NCBI RefSeq assembly: GCF_964355755.1
Contig: NC_092674.1
Span: 5,587,001-5,651,000 of the forward strand
Source of the DNA: Antedon mediterranea
Lineage: Eukaryota; Echinodermata; Crinoidea; Comatulida; Antedonidae
Direction of reading: 5' to 3'
DNA: 64,000 bases
The stretch's first letter is position 1; each line of letters opens with the position of its first letter. Both the position numbers and the translations under genes were made by a program. The notes beneath the pieces were generated by a model. The model had not been told where the DNA came from, did no database searches, and was given only the letters and a program-made list of their open reading frames with translations. Positions 40,793-54,338 of this stretch are shown piece after piece.

Positions 40793-40914
40793 AAATGTGA
40801 TGTGCCCATATATGGACATGATGATGCCATATCACTACCATATTTGGGCATATCACTACCATATTTGGGCACATCAAACTTTTTTTTAGTCAAACTTAAT
40901 AGTGTAGACAGAGC
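40793..40914 (+). mobile_element. AGCTCTGTCTACAC-family MITE, copy e
   Basis: 'gtgcccatatatggacatga' followed by two 'atatcactaccatatttggg' units, ending 'aatagtgtagacagagc'. The left outer repeat is missing. The short minus frames here are artefacts. Confidence 0.85.
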
Positions 40915-40917
40915 ATA

Positions 40918-43900
40918 ACATAATGATCTCCATCCAGAAAAGTGATGTTCATGATCAAATTGTGAGTATTTAATGTTTAAAGAAGAACTTTGATAATATG
41001 TCCTTATTAAATTTCCTATGATTAAAATGGAATAAAATCAAATTTTCTATTTTATATTATGAATTGGATGTGATCATGTTACTTTGGATCTTATCCAGAT
41101 AATCAAAAAAAAAAAAAAACTTAAAGCGAAATTATTGTAGTCAAAAATGTAATGAAGGTATTGACGCAAGTGTTGAAATTCGTGCTGATCACATTTAAAT
41201 ATAATGCACATAGGTGTTATCTACAATAAAACATTAATTCTGCATCCTCTAACTACATCCTTTAAATCTTAGAACTTTGGTACAATGCCATAAGTAAAAT
41301 TATTGTAATGGATCTTTTGTCTATGATTTATGATTTTAATTTTGCCCAACTTGAAACAAATGTACTAGTCTAGTACTGTACTATGAATGCGATACATTTA
41401 CAAGTTGTTTGAACAAGAGGTTCAAGTGTGACTCGAACCTCTATTAGAGAACTTTTGATTTGCGATGATTTAGGACCTATGTCATAATTGTAAGTTTGAG
41501 TTTGGTTTGTCAATTTTTGTCATGTTGTTGTCGTACCTAAGTTTGTCGATTTGTACTAAAGCAAGTGTCAAAGTTCAAAGTAGCAATCTTGGTTCACATT
41601 TTAAACTAAAAAAAAAGAATGTAATGTTGGATTAAAAAACAACAATCTAAACTAATCTATTAAATGAAATGTTAGCATCCTTATATGTGTGGTGGACTAC
41701 TTTCATAAATGACGGATGTGTCAAGATTATTTCGATAATCATAATTAATATTATGCAGATTCTATCTGTACTGTATCCCAGCTGCTTGTCTGTCAACTCT
41801 TTGATCAAAATGTGTCCTTCATATATCATTGTTAAAAAAAATATTTGTATTTTGTATAGTTAAATAATATACAAATAATGAATGTTTATGAGTGTAATGG
41901 TACAAATAATGGCATGAGGTGAATGATTAAAATGATTCTATTGCATGCCATGTGGCCAACAATTGTCCAATCAAATGGCAGGAATTTATTTAGGTGTTAT
42001 ATAATATGTTATATTGCATAAAATCATGAAAACATACGTCAGTTGATCTTAAATAAATAAAGATTCCCTGCTCACTGCTTTCCAACTTCCTTATTTCCTT
42101 CCCATCAGCCAACTGACGTATTAAGACTATTAAATCTGTACTTTATAAAACCCACATTTAACCTATATTGCATCCAAACTAAGCGTTATAATTAGTATAT
42201 AACTCCTTGATCCAAATAAGTGTTTTAACAAGACCAGCAAGAGTCGTCAACCAGCTCGACAATCTATTTGTCCGTAGGGTATAATTAGCCTAACATTAGG
42301 TGTGAGGGCAGGCTTTGGATGCTCTTGTTTTGAATGTTTCACCTGCCTGGTTCCCCTGGGAGATCATTGTACTGTTTTCAGGGTGTAATATACATAATGT
42401 TGTTAGATGTGTATTATACTGTAGGATATTATAAATTAAATGGGACATTTTTTATGAACATAACAATATGAATAGTGTCATTGTTATGCATAATATATAT
42501 AAAGTACGTTTTCATTAATCAAATTTTCTATCCTTTCCTAATGAACATACAATGTATATTATAATTAATGGAGAGTAATTTTGTATCATAACTTCTAGTT
42601 TGTTACATAAATTCCCGAGGACAACAAATCTAAGAAAGCTTAAAGTCACAAGGTCTGTTAATAAGAATCAAAAACCAATATTGCAAGCAGGAACATATGA
42701 ACACATTCTAGGGTGGGGTGATTGTGGTTAGTAAGCACTGAGTACTGGTACTGGTTCAAATTCAAATAACCATCTCACAGAGATCTGGTAGCCATTGACT
42801 TAAAGTTGGCATTTGGATGCGTTACTTTTAAATGTACAGTATGAGAGTGACTACTACCAAATTGCAGTCACAAAACAACTTATAAAGTGCAAAGATATTT
42901 TTTGTGCATTTATTTGAAAGAGAGTTTCATTTATCAATAAGTCTTTGTTAATCAGAAGTTTAAACATTTTTTTGTTTATTTTGGGAAATCAATTGACCTC
43001 CTGACCCTAGTTTCTGAAGCGGTTTCACAAGAGAAAAGAAAAGGAGTAACTTATTGAATTTTAGCTTTTCTGACAAATCTAACAGGGTTATACTAGTTTG
43101 TTCGGATGAACAGAGAAAATCCTGAATCCTCCACTGTCAGATTGATGTAAAATTATGTTTTTGTGATTTTTTTTTATTCTAGCCAACAGTACCTTGAACT
43201 ATTAGATATAATATACTCAAGTGTTATAAAATGGATGACAGTTTAATATGCAGATCGCAGATAAGAACATTTCTGCAATTTATGTGATGATTTTTGACAT
43301 TTCTACGAAATGACAATTTTTAGTAGTCTGCTATTGTTAGTTTGATTGGGCAATATCTTAATTCATAAATTGTACTGCACTTTTCAACGTTGGAATCTAT
43401 TTGCGACTTGTCTTTATACATAGCCCAAAGAAATCATCCAATTCATCTGGATGGTGACTCACGTATCAATGTTGAAATAAAAATAAATTGGAGTCTAAAA
43501 TAGTATATATCAAAAGATGCATTTAAACGTTTTTGAAAATTTAATCTAATTCTTTTCCTTTAAAATTGTCACAGTTTTCTATGAAAGATGGCATTATAAT
43601 GACAATAATAATGTTGTTTTTTTTGTTTACAAGGACACACACACAAATATATAAGTATTTAAACTCAGTTTTAAAATATACAATTCTAAAAAGTGAAAGA
43701 AAATATTGTGTTTAACCAAAAAGAATAATCAGAAGGATTTTGTATAATACTATAGCACCCTCTATAGTTTTCCAAATAAATAGTCATATTCGAAGCAGTT
43801 TTATATTTCAATTCAAAGACACAACTGTGATGACTTGGTTGTTGTTGCACTAGATGCAATCTTGTAAGTAAAAATGGTGGCTCCAATTCGTACTTGATTA

Positions 43901-43920
43901 TCGACAATGTCAATTTAGTC
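40918..43920. other. AT-rich stretch, no gene seen
   Basis: Read through on both strands. The facing frames at 41647-41863 and others lack coding character. No repeat with clear ends. Confidence 0.5.
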
Positions 43921-43924
43921 TTAC

Positions 43925-44230
43925 ATTCATCTGAATGATGACTAAGCCAGGACTGATTAAAGCACCTTTGGCTGGTCCCAACATTGACCAAGGGCTTCTC
44001 TCGTCCAGTGTCCACCTTAACCAGAGGAGAGGCATAAGCCAAAACATCTGAGGCAGATACTAGATGCAGGGGCTGCAGCAGTGCCGATTTCAAATGCCTA
44101 ATGGGATCCCAGCTCCATATACAGCACCTGGTATTCCCAGATGGTCTCCCATCCAAGCTCTAACCGGGCCCAACGTTGCTTAACCTCAGAAATCCTGGAT
44201 CTCCCGCAGAATTAGAGGCACTTGTATAGA
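43925..44230 (-). mobile_element. 5S-rRNA-headed SINE, copy 2
   Basis: On the minus strand the head contains GAGGTTAAGCAACGTTGGGC, CCGGTTAGAGCTTGGATGGG and AGACCATCTGGGAATACCAG, then GTGCTGTA. This is the A-box/IE/C-box half of 5S rRNA. The first 50 nt of the head are strongly diverged. The body (GGAGCTGGGATCCC to CCTGGCTTAGTCATCATTC) matches copy 1 at 17.9 kb. This gives a type-1 Pol III promoter retroposon. The 156-codon minus ORF across it is an accident of read-through. Confidence 0.85.
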
Positions 44231-46250
44231 TAGTCAATAGTTTCAACTGTATATTTCAATCATTATTGGTTACATTACTGCTGTATCTTACAATATCGTA
44301 AAAAATATGACTGATGTCCATGTTTTTTGTTAATCATTGAATCTATGATATATAGAAGTGAATCACCATTCTGACTCAAACTATGACATTTAACATGTTT
44401 CGACCAAGATTCAATCTCATAAATTATGTTTTTTTTTACATTTGTGACATTTACCAGCATTTCCAATTGTTTGTTTAACAATTTTCACAAAATGTGTCAA
44501 CGGACTTAAAATATAACTTTATCTACCAACATATACCTGATCCAACTGATGACTGATGTAAGGTTTTAGTAACAAGTGTTACATGGACACCCTGTGCAGA
44601 AACCACCTCTTTTGGAATGATCCATGCTATTAATCCATTACATTCCTTCATTATTAGCATTCTCTCCACCCAATTATTTCTTCTATGTGGACCCCCTTCC
44701 AACTCTAAATCTCCACACCACCTAAATTATGCCTTCATGCTCTGCTGAACTGAACTTTTGTCTTGATGTTGTATGTTTAAGTACTCTTCAGAAATCTGGA
44801 CCATACTTTCACTGACCAAAATTGAACTATTGTTGTGTATGGGATAATTTGATATTTATTGTTATTATTTAAGAATGACATTAGCAAAATGTGGCCAAAA
44901 ATAGACCTAAAATCCATAACTTATGTTCTTGTCCAAAAGCGACAGGTAGACACAAGAGGGAGTCCCAGTTCAGGATGCGAGCATCTGCCATTCGAAAATG
45001 CTTTGTCATAATGTACGTGGGGTCAATTGTTAGGTCAATTCCAGCCTACCCCATCAGAGCCGTGATGATTTTGTGTCTAAAATAATGTATAGTCACTGTG
45101 AAAATCAATACTTAAACGGTATGGATTTCCTGTTTTAGCAAATTGCTTTCCATGTTCGTAGAGAAAACATCTTTTCATTTAAATCTAAATCGGATTGTTG
45201 TAATTAGGTGATAATCCGTTTAAACTTTTAATTGGTTTTCAACTCTTTTTCTCAAAAACAATGTGTGACATTGACAGGGTTTGGAAGCATCGTTTCCAAG
45301 GTAACGGCATAGTTTTTTGGTTCAATGTTTAAGGATAGAGCTATCGCTTTCCGGAGAAGCTTAAGTTTCTGTTGTTTAATGTGTATCTATCAAGAAAATT
45401 ACGATGATTGGAAGTTGGCAGTTTGCACAAACCAATAGGGTCTTTCTTTGCTAATGTTTAACATCGAAATGCCACGAGAAAATTGATGTTCTGAATGTAC
45501 AAAATGCCTTAATTGCTAAACGAGCTACTGTAATCGTGCAAAGGTATCACTTTCAACATGCAGTAATACATACATATAAACAAATTACACAATTTTTAAA
45601 ATAGATTTTTTGCATCTATGATAAATCCATTAGAACATGAGTGATATTGTTTTTCCATGGAAGTTCAATAATTCATTCTTGTTAAAGATGTGTGGTGCTT
45701 ATTTCTCGGTACACACAAGCACCAGTCCTTTCTGATTTCCTAACACATTTCTTTTTGTAGCTGATTCACTAGTAGGGGTAGTCAGTGATTCTTATGATGC
45801 CTATGGGCTTTTGCTAACTACAACATTATTTTAGGTATTGGAAAACTGCTACTTGCTTTTGCAATCGCAATTAGGAAGTAGAATTGTCAACTTTTGTTAG
45901 CGAATATTTCAGAAACTGCTGTAGATTTTGACTTTGTTTTGTAATAGGGTTTTCATTTTTTTACAAAAAAAAAATAATAAGATTAGTTAAGCACTGTACA
46001 AAACATTAGCTTAGAATTGTTATTATTACTTCTAGTGTTATTGAAACATAATCAACAAATCTAATGATTATGTTTTTTGTCATTATTTTTACCGGGTGTA
46101 AAATCTGGAAAACTTTTTTGCCATCTATTTTTCTCCTGGTGTGAGGCAATTTGTTGTTTTAGAAATTTAGGATATCACATTATAAAACTTTCTGGTGAAA
46201 AAACTTCTGAGCATATTAGGATTACCGGGGCCTACATCAGAATTTGCATT
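44231..46250. other. AT-rich stretch with an unrecognised short ORF
   Basis: A 64-codon plus frame at 44891-45085 lies in a GC-richer patch but matches nothing known to me. No other feature. Confidence 0.45.
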
Positions 46251-46253
46251 TGG

Positions 46254-46389
46254 TAGGCCTTAGTTGCAATTATGTAAAGAATACATAATCGAGTGATTTA
46301 TGAAGTTGCAGTTTGTAAGAGTAGGCCGTAGTTGCAATTGTGTAAAAAGTAATTTAGTTACATGATTTATCTTGCTATGTTTTACTGCT
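46254..46389. repeat. 68-bp tandem duplication
   Basis: 'taggccttagttgcaatta' at 46254 and 'taggccgtagttgcaattg' at 46322 start two diverged direct copies, both followed by 'tgtaaa' and 'tgatttat'. Confidence 0.7.
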
Positions 46390-47514
46390 GTTGATATGAA
46401 TGTCTCTTTATTGTTATTTATATGGTTTTTACTAAGAAATTAATCTTTCTTTTCCTCTCATTCAACAATACCTCTAGGAAACACTAGCTATAGAAATGTG
46501 AAAATCTGAAAAGACATTCTTTAAGTATTGTAATCGTATCTTTAAAACAATGTCCTACTTTGACATACACGCTATCAACACGTCCTTTGTTATCCATACT
46601 TTCGTCAGTAATTTTACGTGACTGAATAACAGCGTGTGATTATTTACTGAGGTGCATTGCTTGTGTTTTCTCCCACATAAGTCAGTTTTTCAACAGAAGT
46701 CTAATTGAATTTTTTTCTGCGATGACAAGCAGATTTTTTTTTCTCTTAGTGATAGTGAAAAACAACAATGAATGTTCTCTCTCGAGTCACTGTCATTGAG
46801 TGGGTCAAGTCAAAATGTAAGGACTTAAGAGCTTGTCAATTTGTATTCTAAAATGTCACAGATTCGATGTTCAAGAAACTCCTTCACTTCCGAAATAACA
46901 CACCTTAATTTCCGGGAGCACTTATAAAAAGAGATCTTGTAGAATATAATGTGTTTTTATTTTTTGTAACCCTGTTACTTTGAATATTAGTATTTCCTTT
47001 TGTTTTCTGATGATAAAAGTAATATTTAGAATGGGATAGGATATTTTAATTATTTATTGTTTTATAGGGAGATATAGATTCTTGTCTACATAGATTCTCT
47101 AGTATTCCTTTATTTAGTATATGTATGTTGTCTAATATTTATTCTAAGTTGTTTTGTTGTCTAATCTTGTCTAATCAAATTAACCTAAAACTATAATAGA
47201 TACATAGACTTTTTCATAGTTTTTTGCACACTAAAATATAAAAAATGAGGATGTGTGCTGATTGTTTGTCACCTTTTGAAATCCAAAGTGCCATGTGACA
47301 AGCCACTTTGTCTGCATTTACGACTGATTTAGTACGTAAAAGGTAATTTGTAGATTATTTTTGTCGCGCTGTTAATCGCATTATCTCAAATAAAACTATG
47401 CGAACATCATCAAATCTGTTCAGCCCCATGAGAAAACATTTTGCGGTTTGTGTTTTGAGAGGGGAAAAATATGTGTCAGTTAATAGAATTTATACAGCAT
47501 TTTAAGTTTGTCGC
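46390..47514. other. AT-rich stretch, no gene seen
   Basis: No recognisable feature. Confidence 0.5.
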
Positions 47515-47890
47515 GCTTATCGGCACTAATGAAGTAACTGTAATAAATTATAATTCTTAGGAACTAGAATCTATTTTTATCTAGATTTAACCTGTATGTG
47601 CTACAGTATATTCTTTGTTACCTGACAACATGAGTGAAGCGCTCATTATGCATAGTTTGGTTTTGCACAACACTAATGAAATAACTAAAATAAATTCTAT
47701 AAAACAGCATCTATTTTTATCTAGATTTATTAAACATGTATGTGCTGTATTCTTTGTTACCTGACAACATGAGCGAAGTGCTCATTATGCATAGTTTGTT
47801 TATGGCACAGCGCTAATGAAATAGCTAAAACAAATTCCATGAATCTATTTTTACCGGGATTAAGCTGTACTATAATGTAGGTCTGGGTAC
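47515..47890. repeat. ~140-bp direct repeat, nearly three units
   Basis: 'gttacctgacaacatgag' recurs at about 47618 and 47757. 'ctaatgaa-ta-ct' recurs at 47526, 47673 and 47813. 'tctatttttatctagattt' is in units one and two. The units are diverged and non-coding. Confidence 0.8.
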
Positions 47891-50800
47891 TCTTCTTCAA
47901 TATACATAATTATTGCATTTGTCTCGGAGCCTTGTTATTAATTTTCAATCAAACAATTCATAATCGTATATTTATTGCACATTTATTGCACATTATAGGT
48001 CTAGCCCATGAGACTGCTTGTTACTGATCGGCTTCAAAACAAACGATCATTCTGTGTTTATAGATGCCATTTCTAAAAGATATCATATTTTTTAATAAAA
48101 TGATAAACAAAAACAATTGGTTATTTTTTGTTTTCATATTTTTCATTGGAAAAGTAAGAATTGCCCAAGGGATGCATGCCCAAAGAGGATGCTTGCCCAC
48201 ATCATTTTTTAAATTATATAAATTAAATTAAGTTTATACAATGAATTAAGTTAAGTAAATTAATATGATTATTTGTTACCACAGTATTTTACCCTGTTCT
48301 TATTTCAGTTAAAACCCAAATATTGGATATAACAACCCTATGTTCTCCTGAAGATCACCCAGCAAGTTAATTTTTGAATTTGAAGTCATACAAACTTTAT
48401 AAGGTCAATATTTCTTTATTTGTGCAGATTGTATGTCTTCCTAGCTGGTGCCCATTAATACTCCTTTATGACATTAGAAATGGTTAATTTGTCTTAAGAG
48501 GAATGAATTCACTTTTCTACAAAATTCCACACAACATTATTTTGAGAGTTTTAGGCCTACATGATGTTCTAAAATTAGGTCATAATCTCAGGTGTTTATT
48601 AATATTCACTCACATAGTAAAGGAAATGTACGTGTTCATCGCACACTAATAGATCATGCGTGTAAAACTAGAAGTTAATAAATCATTAATATGTTGTTAA
48701 TGTGATTAACACATATGAGCATTAAATGCTGGTTTATAACAACTTATGTCCAGTTTAAATATATTAAATTAATTGTAGATTTTATATTCTGTTATCCTTA
48801 TTATTTTCATCTTCGAAAACGGTATAATCTAATATTAGTTGGTTTAACCTTTTCATCCGTTTGAAATAGATATAAATGTTATCCTAAAAAGTACACAAGC
48901 TTTAGTCATCTTAAAATCTGTTTTATATTTGGAATCACAATTCATGAATTTAGTAAATATTATATCTGTGATGGAGACCGAAGAAGTTTCTCCCTAGTGA
49001 ATAAGGGTGCAGACGTACCAAGAGACTTCAAAGTCAAAGTCCGATCTTATCTAAAAACCTCAGAGAATTAACCCCCCTACCCTTCACTCATCATTCAGTT
49101 TATCTATTTATATTTTGAGTTCCCTGGAGTGTTCCATCTTTACCTAGATCAAAAGTGGACATGTCATTGATTGTAGTGGCCTTGGAATACATTTATAATG
49201 GTATAGGCTATGGGGACCCCAGTGGTTCTCCAATGATTTATTTTTTATTAATATAGAGCTAAACTTTTGAAATAAGATATCCGTTTAATGCTTTGTCATA
49301 AACAATATAAGCATTGAACTGTTGAACTTCGCCTTAAATTTGTATTTATTTTATCCCTAAACAAAAGAAGTTTATAAAATTAATATTTTGTATGTCCACA
49401 ATGATGCTATGCTACAGATTAGTTTAAACGAATTTCAATCCAAATAATATTAATAGGCCTACAATTTCTACATATTCTTCTTTAAACCTGTACTGATGAA
49501 TATCAATAGAATATTGAAACTATAAGCCTACTGATAGGCCTACTATTTATTATTTAATTTTTAGTTAACTTATACACATTTCACTACTGAGTAGATCACA
49601 AATATCTATGTTTAATAGTTAGAGTGTAAAGTTTTCTTCGTTCTTCGCTTTCTGTGTTCTGTTCACATGTACACCTGACCTAGACCTAATTTCTCAAAAC
49701 AGGTGATCTTGCTTTTATCGCATTTTCGCTCAGGTTGCCACAGGTTCTATCAAGAATCTTCCGCCAGATAAGTGACTTCGATAAAGATAGTGTCAATGGT
49801 TGTCGTATTGATGGATGAGGACAAATTGTCTGATGAATAAAAAGAATTTGTGGTAATAAGTGAATTATAAATCTCTGAGGGTATGTTTCTAGAGGGGGTT
49901 GTTTCTTCAAGGTCAATGACAATTAGTCAAGGTCAAATAATAACAGGATGCATTATGGGTAGTTTCACTTTTTATGAAAGTTTACCTAAACCTGTTTATA
50001 GAATTAAAAGTTATTGTTCTTCAGTTAATTATCAGTTGATCAGGTGAAATTAAACATTTGAATTGGAGAAGTTTATGACGCAGAAGTATAAGGGCAAGCT
50101 TTATAAAAACAAATTCTATGTGTTCCAAATTGATTTGTAAGTTGTTAAAAAAAATAGATATAATTATCTGTTGGGCCATTATTATGATTTGACTATTACT
50201 TCAATAAAATCAATTTTGATTTCCATGAATTTAGCTATGACTGTATATTCTGCCCTCTACAATTATTATTGTTATCTAATCTCTTAGGTTTTGTCTATCT
50301 GATATTTGATATTGAGGGATTATCATTTATTGGCTATCAGTAGTAAAACTATCATCCCTATGCAAGGATTTACAAAATACTTACATATTACTTTATTACT
50401 TAGAAATTTCTATACTTCATACTTGATAGCTTGACTATACATGCATTCCTGGGAAAGGGTCCCCAGTCATCTTTTAAAGATGGCACACAAGGGACAGATA
50501 TAACTTCAGTTTGAAGAACGTTCCACTTGAGATTTTAGTATGATTGGATTCCCAAAAAATCGCCCATCCATACTGTATTTTATTTTTTTAAATGTCTTAG
50601 CATGACCTATCTGGAATTGGCTACACATAGCCACAGAACAGGTTGTTTGTAGCAATCAATATTAGGTTGATTCCTTTTTTCTTTTCTGAAATGTATGGAT
50701 ATTTATTTCAGTTGATCAAAGATTTTCAGAATTTTTTCTGCACCTTTTTTTCATTTTTTTAGGATGCATATACACTAATATTACCAAGGAAATCAATCAT

Positions 50801-51500
50801 AGTTCATTAAGAGTAATATTTCAGCGTTAATGGTTTTGATTTCTTGGCAACAAGTTCTAATCAAAACAAACTTATATCTAGTATTTGTATTATATCCCAG
50901 TAGACCAGTCTTTTCCCATGAGAAACGGTAGTGCACTATGCCCTGTCCCAGTTATGCTTGTTTTTGCTATGCTTCACTTATCATTCTGTTCAGTAATCCT
51001 GTTGGGAAAAATTAAATTTATGTTGTTGGGTAATATTTAGTTCATAAATATTCTTGAAATATACGGAAATATTTGTTATCTTAATATAAGTACTAAGAAT
51101 AATCTATTTTTCACTTTACTCTTTCTCATTAGTGTTTGAACATTAGATCAAACTCATAGCGAAGCGGGTGTGCCCCATTATTTGGTTTATTGTGGCATGA
51201 ACTTTTATTTCAATTTTACTTTTATTGCTTAACAATTTAATGTTAACATAATTTACATTCATTTAGTTTATTCACATTACAAACATCTTCTACCTTTCCT
51301 CTCTCCCCCATATTTACCATTTTAATTGTGTTTAAAAAAAAAAATTTAAACAATTTCTTCATGAACTTAATAGGGAAACTTAAGATAAGTAAACCAAGAA
51401 ACTATTTTTTTTCTTCTACTCAAGGGACTTTATTTCCCCTTATTTGCAATCAGCGTGGGAACACCCTTGCAAAGTCATTCTGAAGATTTAAAAACATGAA
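47891..51500. other. AT-rich stretch, no gene seen
   Basis: The 78-codon minus frame at 49686 lies in a GC-richer patch (49620-49920) but shows no domain. Nothing else recognised over 3.6 kb. Confidence 0.5.
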
Positions 51501-51506
51501 ATGTTT

Positions 51507-51672
51507 TTAAGCTCTGTCTATACTACTATACTTTATGTGTCAAAAAAATGTGATGTACCCATATATGGACATGATGATGGCATATTACTACCATTTGAGC
51601 ATATCACTACCATGTTTGGGCACATCACACTTTTTTTTTTCAAACTAGTTTGATAGTGTAGACAGAACCTTA
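51507..51672 (+). mobile_element. AGCTCTGTCTACAC-family MITE, copy f (most complete)
   Basis: Begins TTAAGCTCTGTCTATACTAC. Contains 'catatatggacatgatgatg' and two 'actacca' units. Ends 'tagtttgatagtgtagacag' 'aacctta'. Both outer inverted repeats are present. Confidence 0.88.
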
Positions 51673-52585
51673 TATAATTTGCTTCTTTTTAAGGTCGTAA
51701 TTTGTGAAGTTAGACTAAAACTTGATGTAGTTTTTATATGCTTGAGTAATATTTTCAGATTTTTTTTATCTAATAACTATATCATCTAGAGGCATGTGTT
51801 TCAGTCAATATAAAATACCTCATTCCGATTTCTCTTCTAAATCACTGAAAATGAAAAATCATAAATTTATAGAAGACAAAAATGAATGAATTTAATAGCC
51901 CAGCCTATATTTATTATACCATACCACATGCATTAGTATGCAAATTACCCACCTGCACTACATTTGCTATAGAACTTAATAGAATTTTACGACACTTTGA
52001 TATATTTCCCAGCAGCCATTAATTTTTCAATTCCAGTAATAGCAGAAGCACGGTCGTTTCAAATTCATTTATACATTTGCCTGTGTCATGCTTTTAATAT
52101 CTCTCCGTTTCATTTTAAAATTGCCATTTGGATATGAAATATTGAAGTTGAAATAAAGAAATATGATGTATTATACAGCAAGTGTGCTGAATCATGAGTC
52201 AAGCTGTTTTTAACAATCTCTCACAATTTTTTTTTTATTGCGAATTTACTTTTTTATGGCGAATTTACTTCTTGATAGAAAATATACTTTTAGGAAATAT
52301 TTCAGTCCTTAAGTATACTTTTGGAGTTAAATTTGAGATTAGCATCACTAATCAAAAAAACTGTTATGCAACAATAGTAATAGGTCTAGCTTTTGGAATT
52401 ACATCTTGCAGATTTTCTGATCTGATTATATAAAACTATAATACAATGTATTCTATGTCAGCCTTGGTTTCATTCACCCGGAGTCATCATTTTTTGAAAC
52501 TTTTTTAGTTCCATTTCTTAAAACTAATTATGTTGTATTTATTGAAGATTTATAAAGATTTCTTGATTCAACCATAAATCTTTAA
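51673..52585. other. AT-rich stretch, no gene seen
   Basis: The 79-codon plus frame at 52194-52433 is AT-driven. Confidence 0.5.
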
Positions 52586-52587
52586 AC

Positions 52588-52660
52588 ATCATTACAATAG
52601 AACCCATTTTTAAAGACACCAATTCAGAAGACATTCCTAACAAGTGGACAATTGCATCAT
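52588..52660. mobile_element. pogo/Tigger-like MITE fragment
   Basis: 'caatagaacccatttttaaa' followed by 'gacacc' resembles the left end of the element at 18955. The other end is not found. Confidence 0.4.
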
Positions 52661-52699
52661 TTTCGGAAATGAATAAAATACATATAAAAAATTGTGTTG

Positions 52700-52890
52700 C
52701 TCTGAGACTACCCATCTACCTTGTCATGTGGCACTTCTTTCTTCATATTTCTTCTATTTAGTCTTCTTTCTTTTAGTTCCGAATATGTATTGTTATTTTT
52801 TAAACTATCAAGCATAGTTATCTTTTTCCTTCTTCTTCTTGTTACCTTCATATTTTCCTTCTATCACATTTTTTTCAATAGTCCTCTTTC
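52700..52890 (+). repeat. dispersed repeat, copy 2
   Basis: Matches 2640-2830 in the same orientation (ctaccttgtcatgtg, tatgtattgt, ctatcaagcatagttat, accttcatat). The 77-codon Ser/Phe/Leu-rich frame here is an artefact of its pyrimidine richness. Confidence 0.55.
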
Positions 52891-53668
52891 TCTAACTCTG
52901 TCTCCTGAGACAACACAATATATTAATACAAAAAAACCGAGTACAAGACACTAAAACATCATTCTTTAACAATGAGTACTGTGAGTAGGCCTACTCATAA
53001 CAGTATAGTTATAGCCCACGGACACCACTGTATCTGACTGTATTAAGACACTATTAACACTTTGTTGGTCCTTCTGTTTCAACTGTATAATGCACTATTT
53101 ACGATATTCAGTTTACCTTTGAGTATACATTTAAAACAACTAGGTCACACCTTTAAAAAAATAGATCAAAAAGTGATTCTCCTATACTCACCTGACTATC
53201 ATTCATAAATATGTTATTAAAAACTGCAATATTTTGAAGGTAGTTATTAATTATGATTAATATTGTTCTTTCCTCCTCGGTCATGCCGCTGAGAATTGAA
53301 AGGCGACATACAAATTTAAATAGAGGTCAGGAAGAATGTTGTAAACGAATAATATACGAATAATTTTAAATTATTCATAGCTACGGGAGATATAGCTATA
53401 TTTTAGTTTTAGGTGAGATATTTTTATTACCTTATTAGAAGCACTTAACTTTTTTTTTCTTTACAAGGAAAAGGTAATAATTTATTTTTCAAATTGAAAA
53501 GTACATGTAATATTTTGTGATAATAAAAATGTAATTAAAGTTTTATTTATGATGCAAATTATATTTTTAGCTTGTTTTTATTGTTTTAAATTTCTGTAAC
53601 AATTTGAATTTCAAAGGTATGTAGCTGTTTTTAATTTAAATGTTTTTTTTATAAATTTTACATTACAG

Positions 53669-54338
53669 TACCGTACTGACGCGGGTATAAGCCCACCCCC
53701 CTTGAACATGAAATCACGTCAAGTTTGGGGGGTGGGCTTAAACCCGAGGATCCAAAACTGCAGATCGTCAAAAACAGCACATGTACACTGTGTATTCCAC
53801 CATGCGAGCGAGCGCCCTCAAGTGTACGACGTTGCCTCTGATACACGAGGTGTAGAGTGTCGGAAAATTAAGCTTATAGTTCGTGTAATTTATCGTAGAA
53901 TATCTTATTTTAAACATCAATTGAACAAGAATTTATCAAGCAGAAAAGCAAGTATACAATGTTCGTTGAATAGAAATGTACCAAAGAAATTTAATAAGCT
54001 TGTTTATGGCAGCCGATACCAAATAGTGGTTTTCCGTTTTGGCGACTTGTAGGGTCGTGTGTGAAGCGATTTTCGACCTTGATGGAGTGTAAACAAAACA
54101 GGACCGCTAGGCCTCATATGGCCTAGCGTATATTAGCCTAGCTTGGTTATGATCAAAGGTAGGTGTATTTGGTGTATGGACGTCGCCAAATACAAAATAA
54201 TGTATTACGACACACACTGTAGATCTTCGAATTAATGGGTGGGCTTATACCCGAGTGCCTAATTTTTCATGAAAATTAGTCAAAAGTCGGGGGTGGGCTT
54301 ATACCCGAGTATGGGCTTATACCCGCGTCAGTACGGTA
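53669..54338. mobile_element. 670-bp MITE with TACCGTACTGACGCGGG ends
   Basis: TACCGTACTGACGCGGGTAT starts at 53669 and its exact inverse ends at 54338, extended by AAGCCCA/TGGGCTT. Extra 'gggtgggctta-acccga' blocks sit inside both ends (53729, 54237, 54289). Outer TA may be the target duplication. An internal 116-codon plus ORF at 53702-54052 (basic, no known domain) covers half the element but I do not support it as a gene. The build parallels the MITE at 25.5 kb. Confidence 0.85.

Noticed and set aside
43686-44156. 156-codon minus ORF
   Set aside because: It runs through a 5S-headed SINE and its flank; the first part translates the 5S-derived promoter region.
44087-44230. 5S rRNA gene
   Set aside because: Only the promoter half is well matched, the 5' part is diverged and a SINE body follows, so it is a retroposon head and not a 5S gene.
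47515-47890. Possible LTR or gene duplication
   Set aside because: Only ~140-bp diverged direct repeats with no element termini or ORF.
53702-54052. 116-codon plus ORF in the 670-bp MITE
   Set aside because: Starts in the subterminal repeat and shows no transposase motif; kept only as a note in the element entry.
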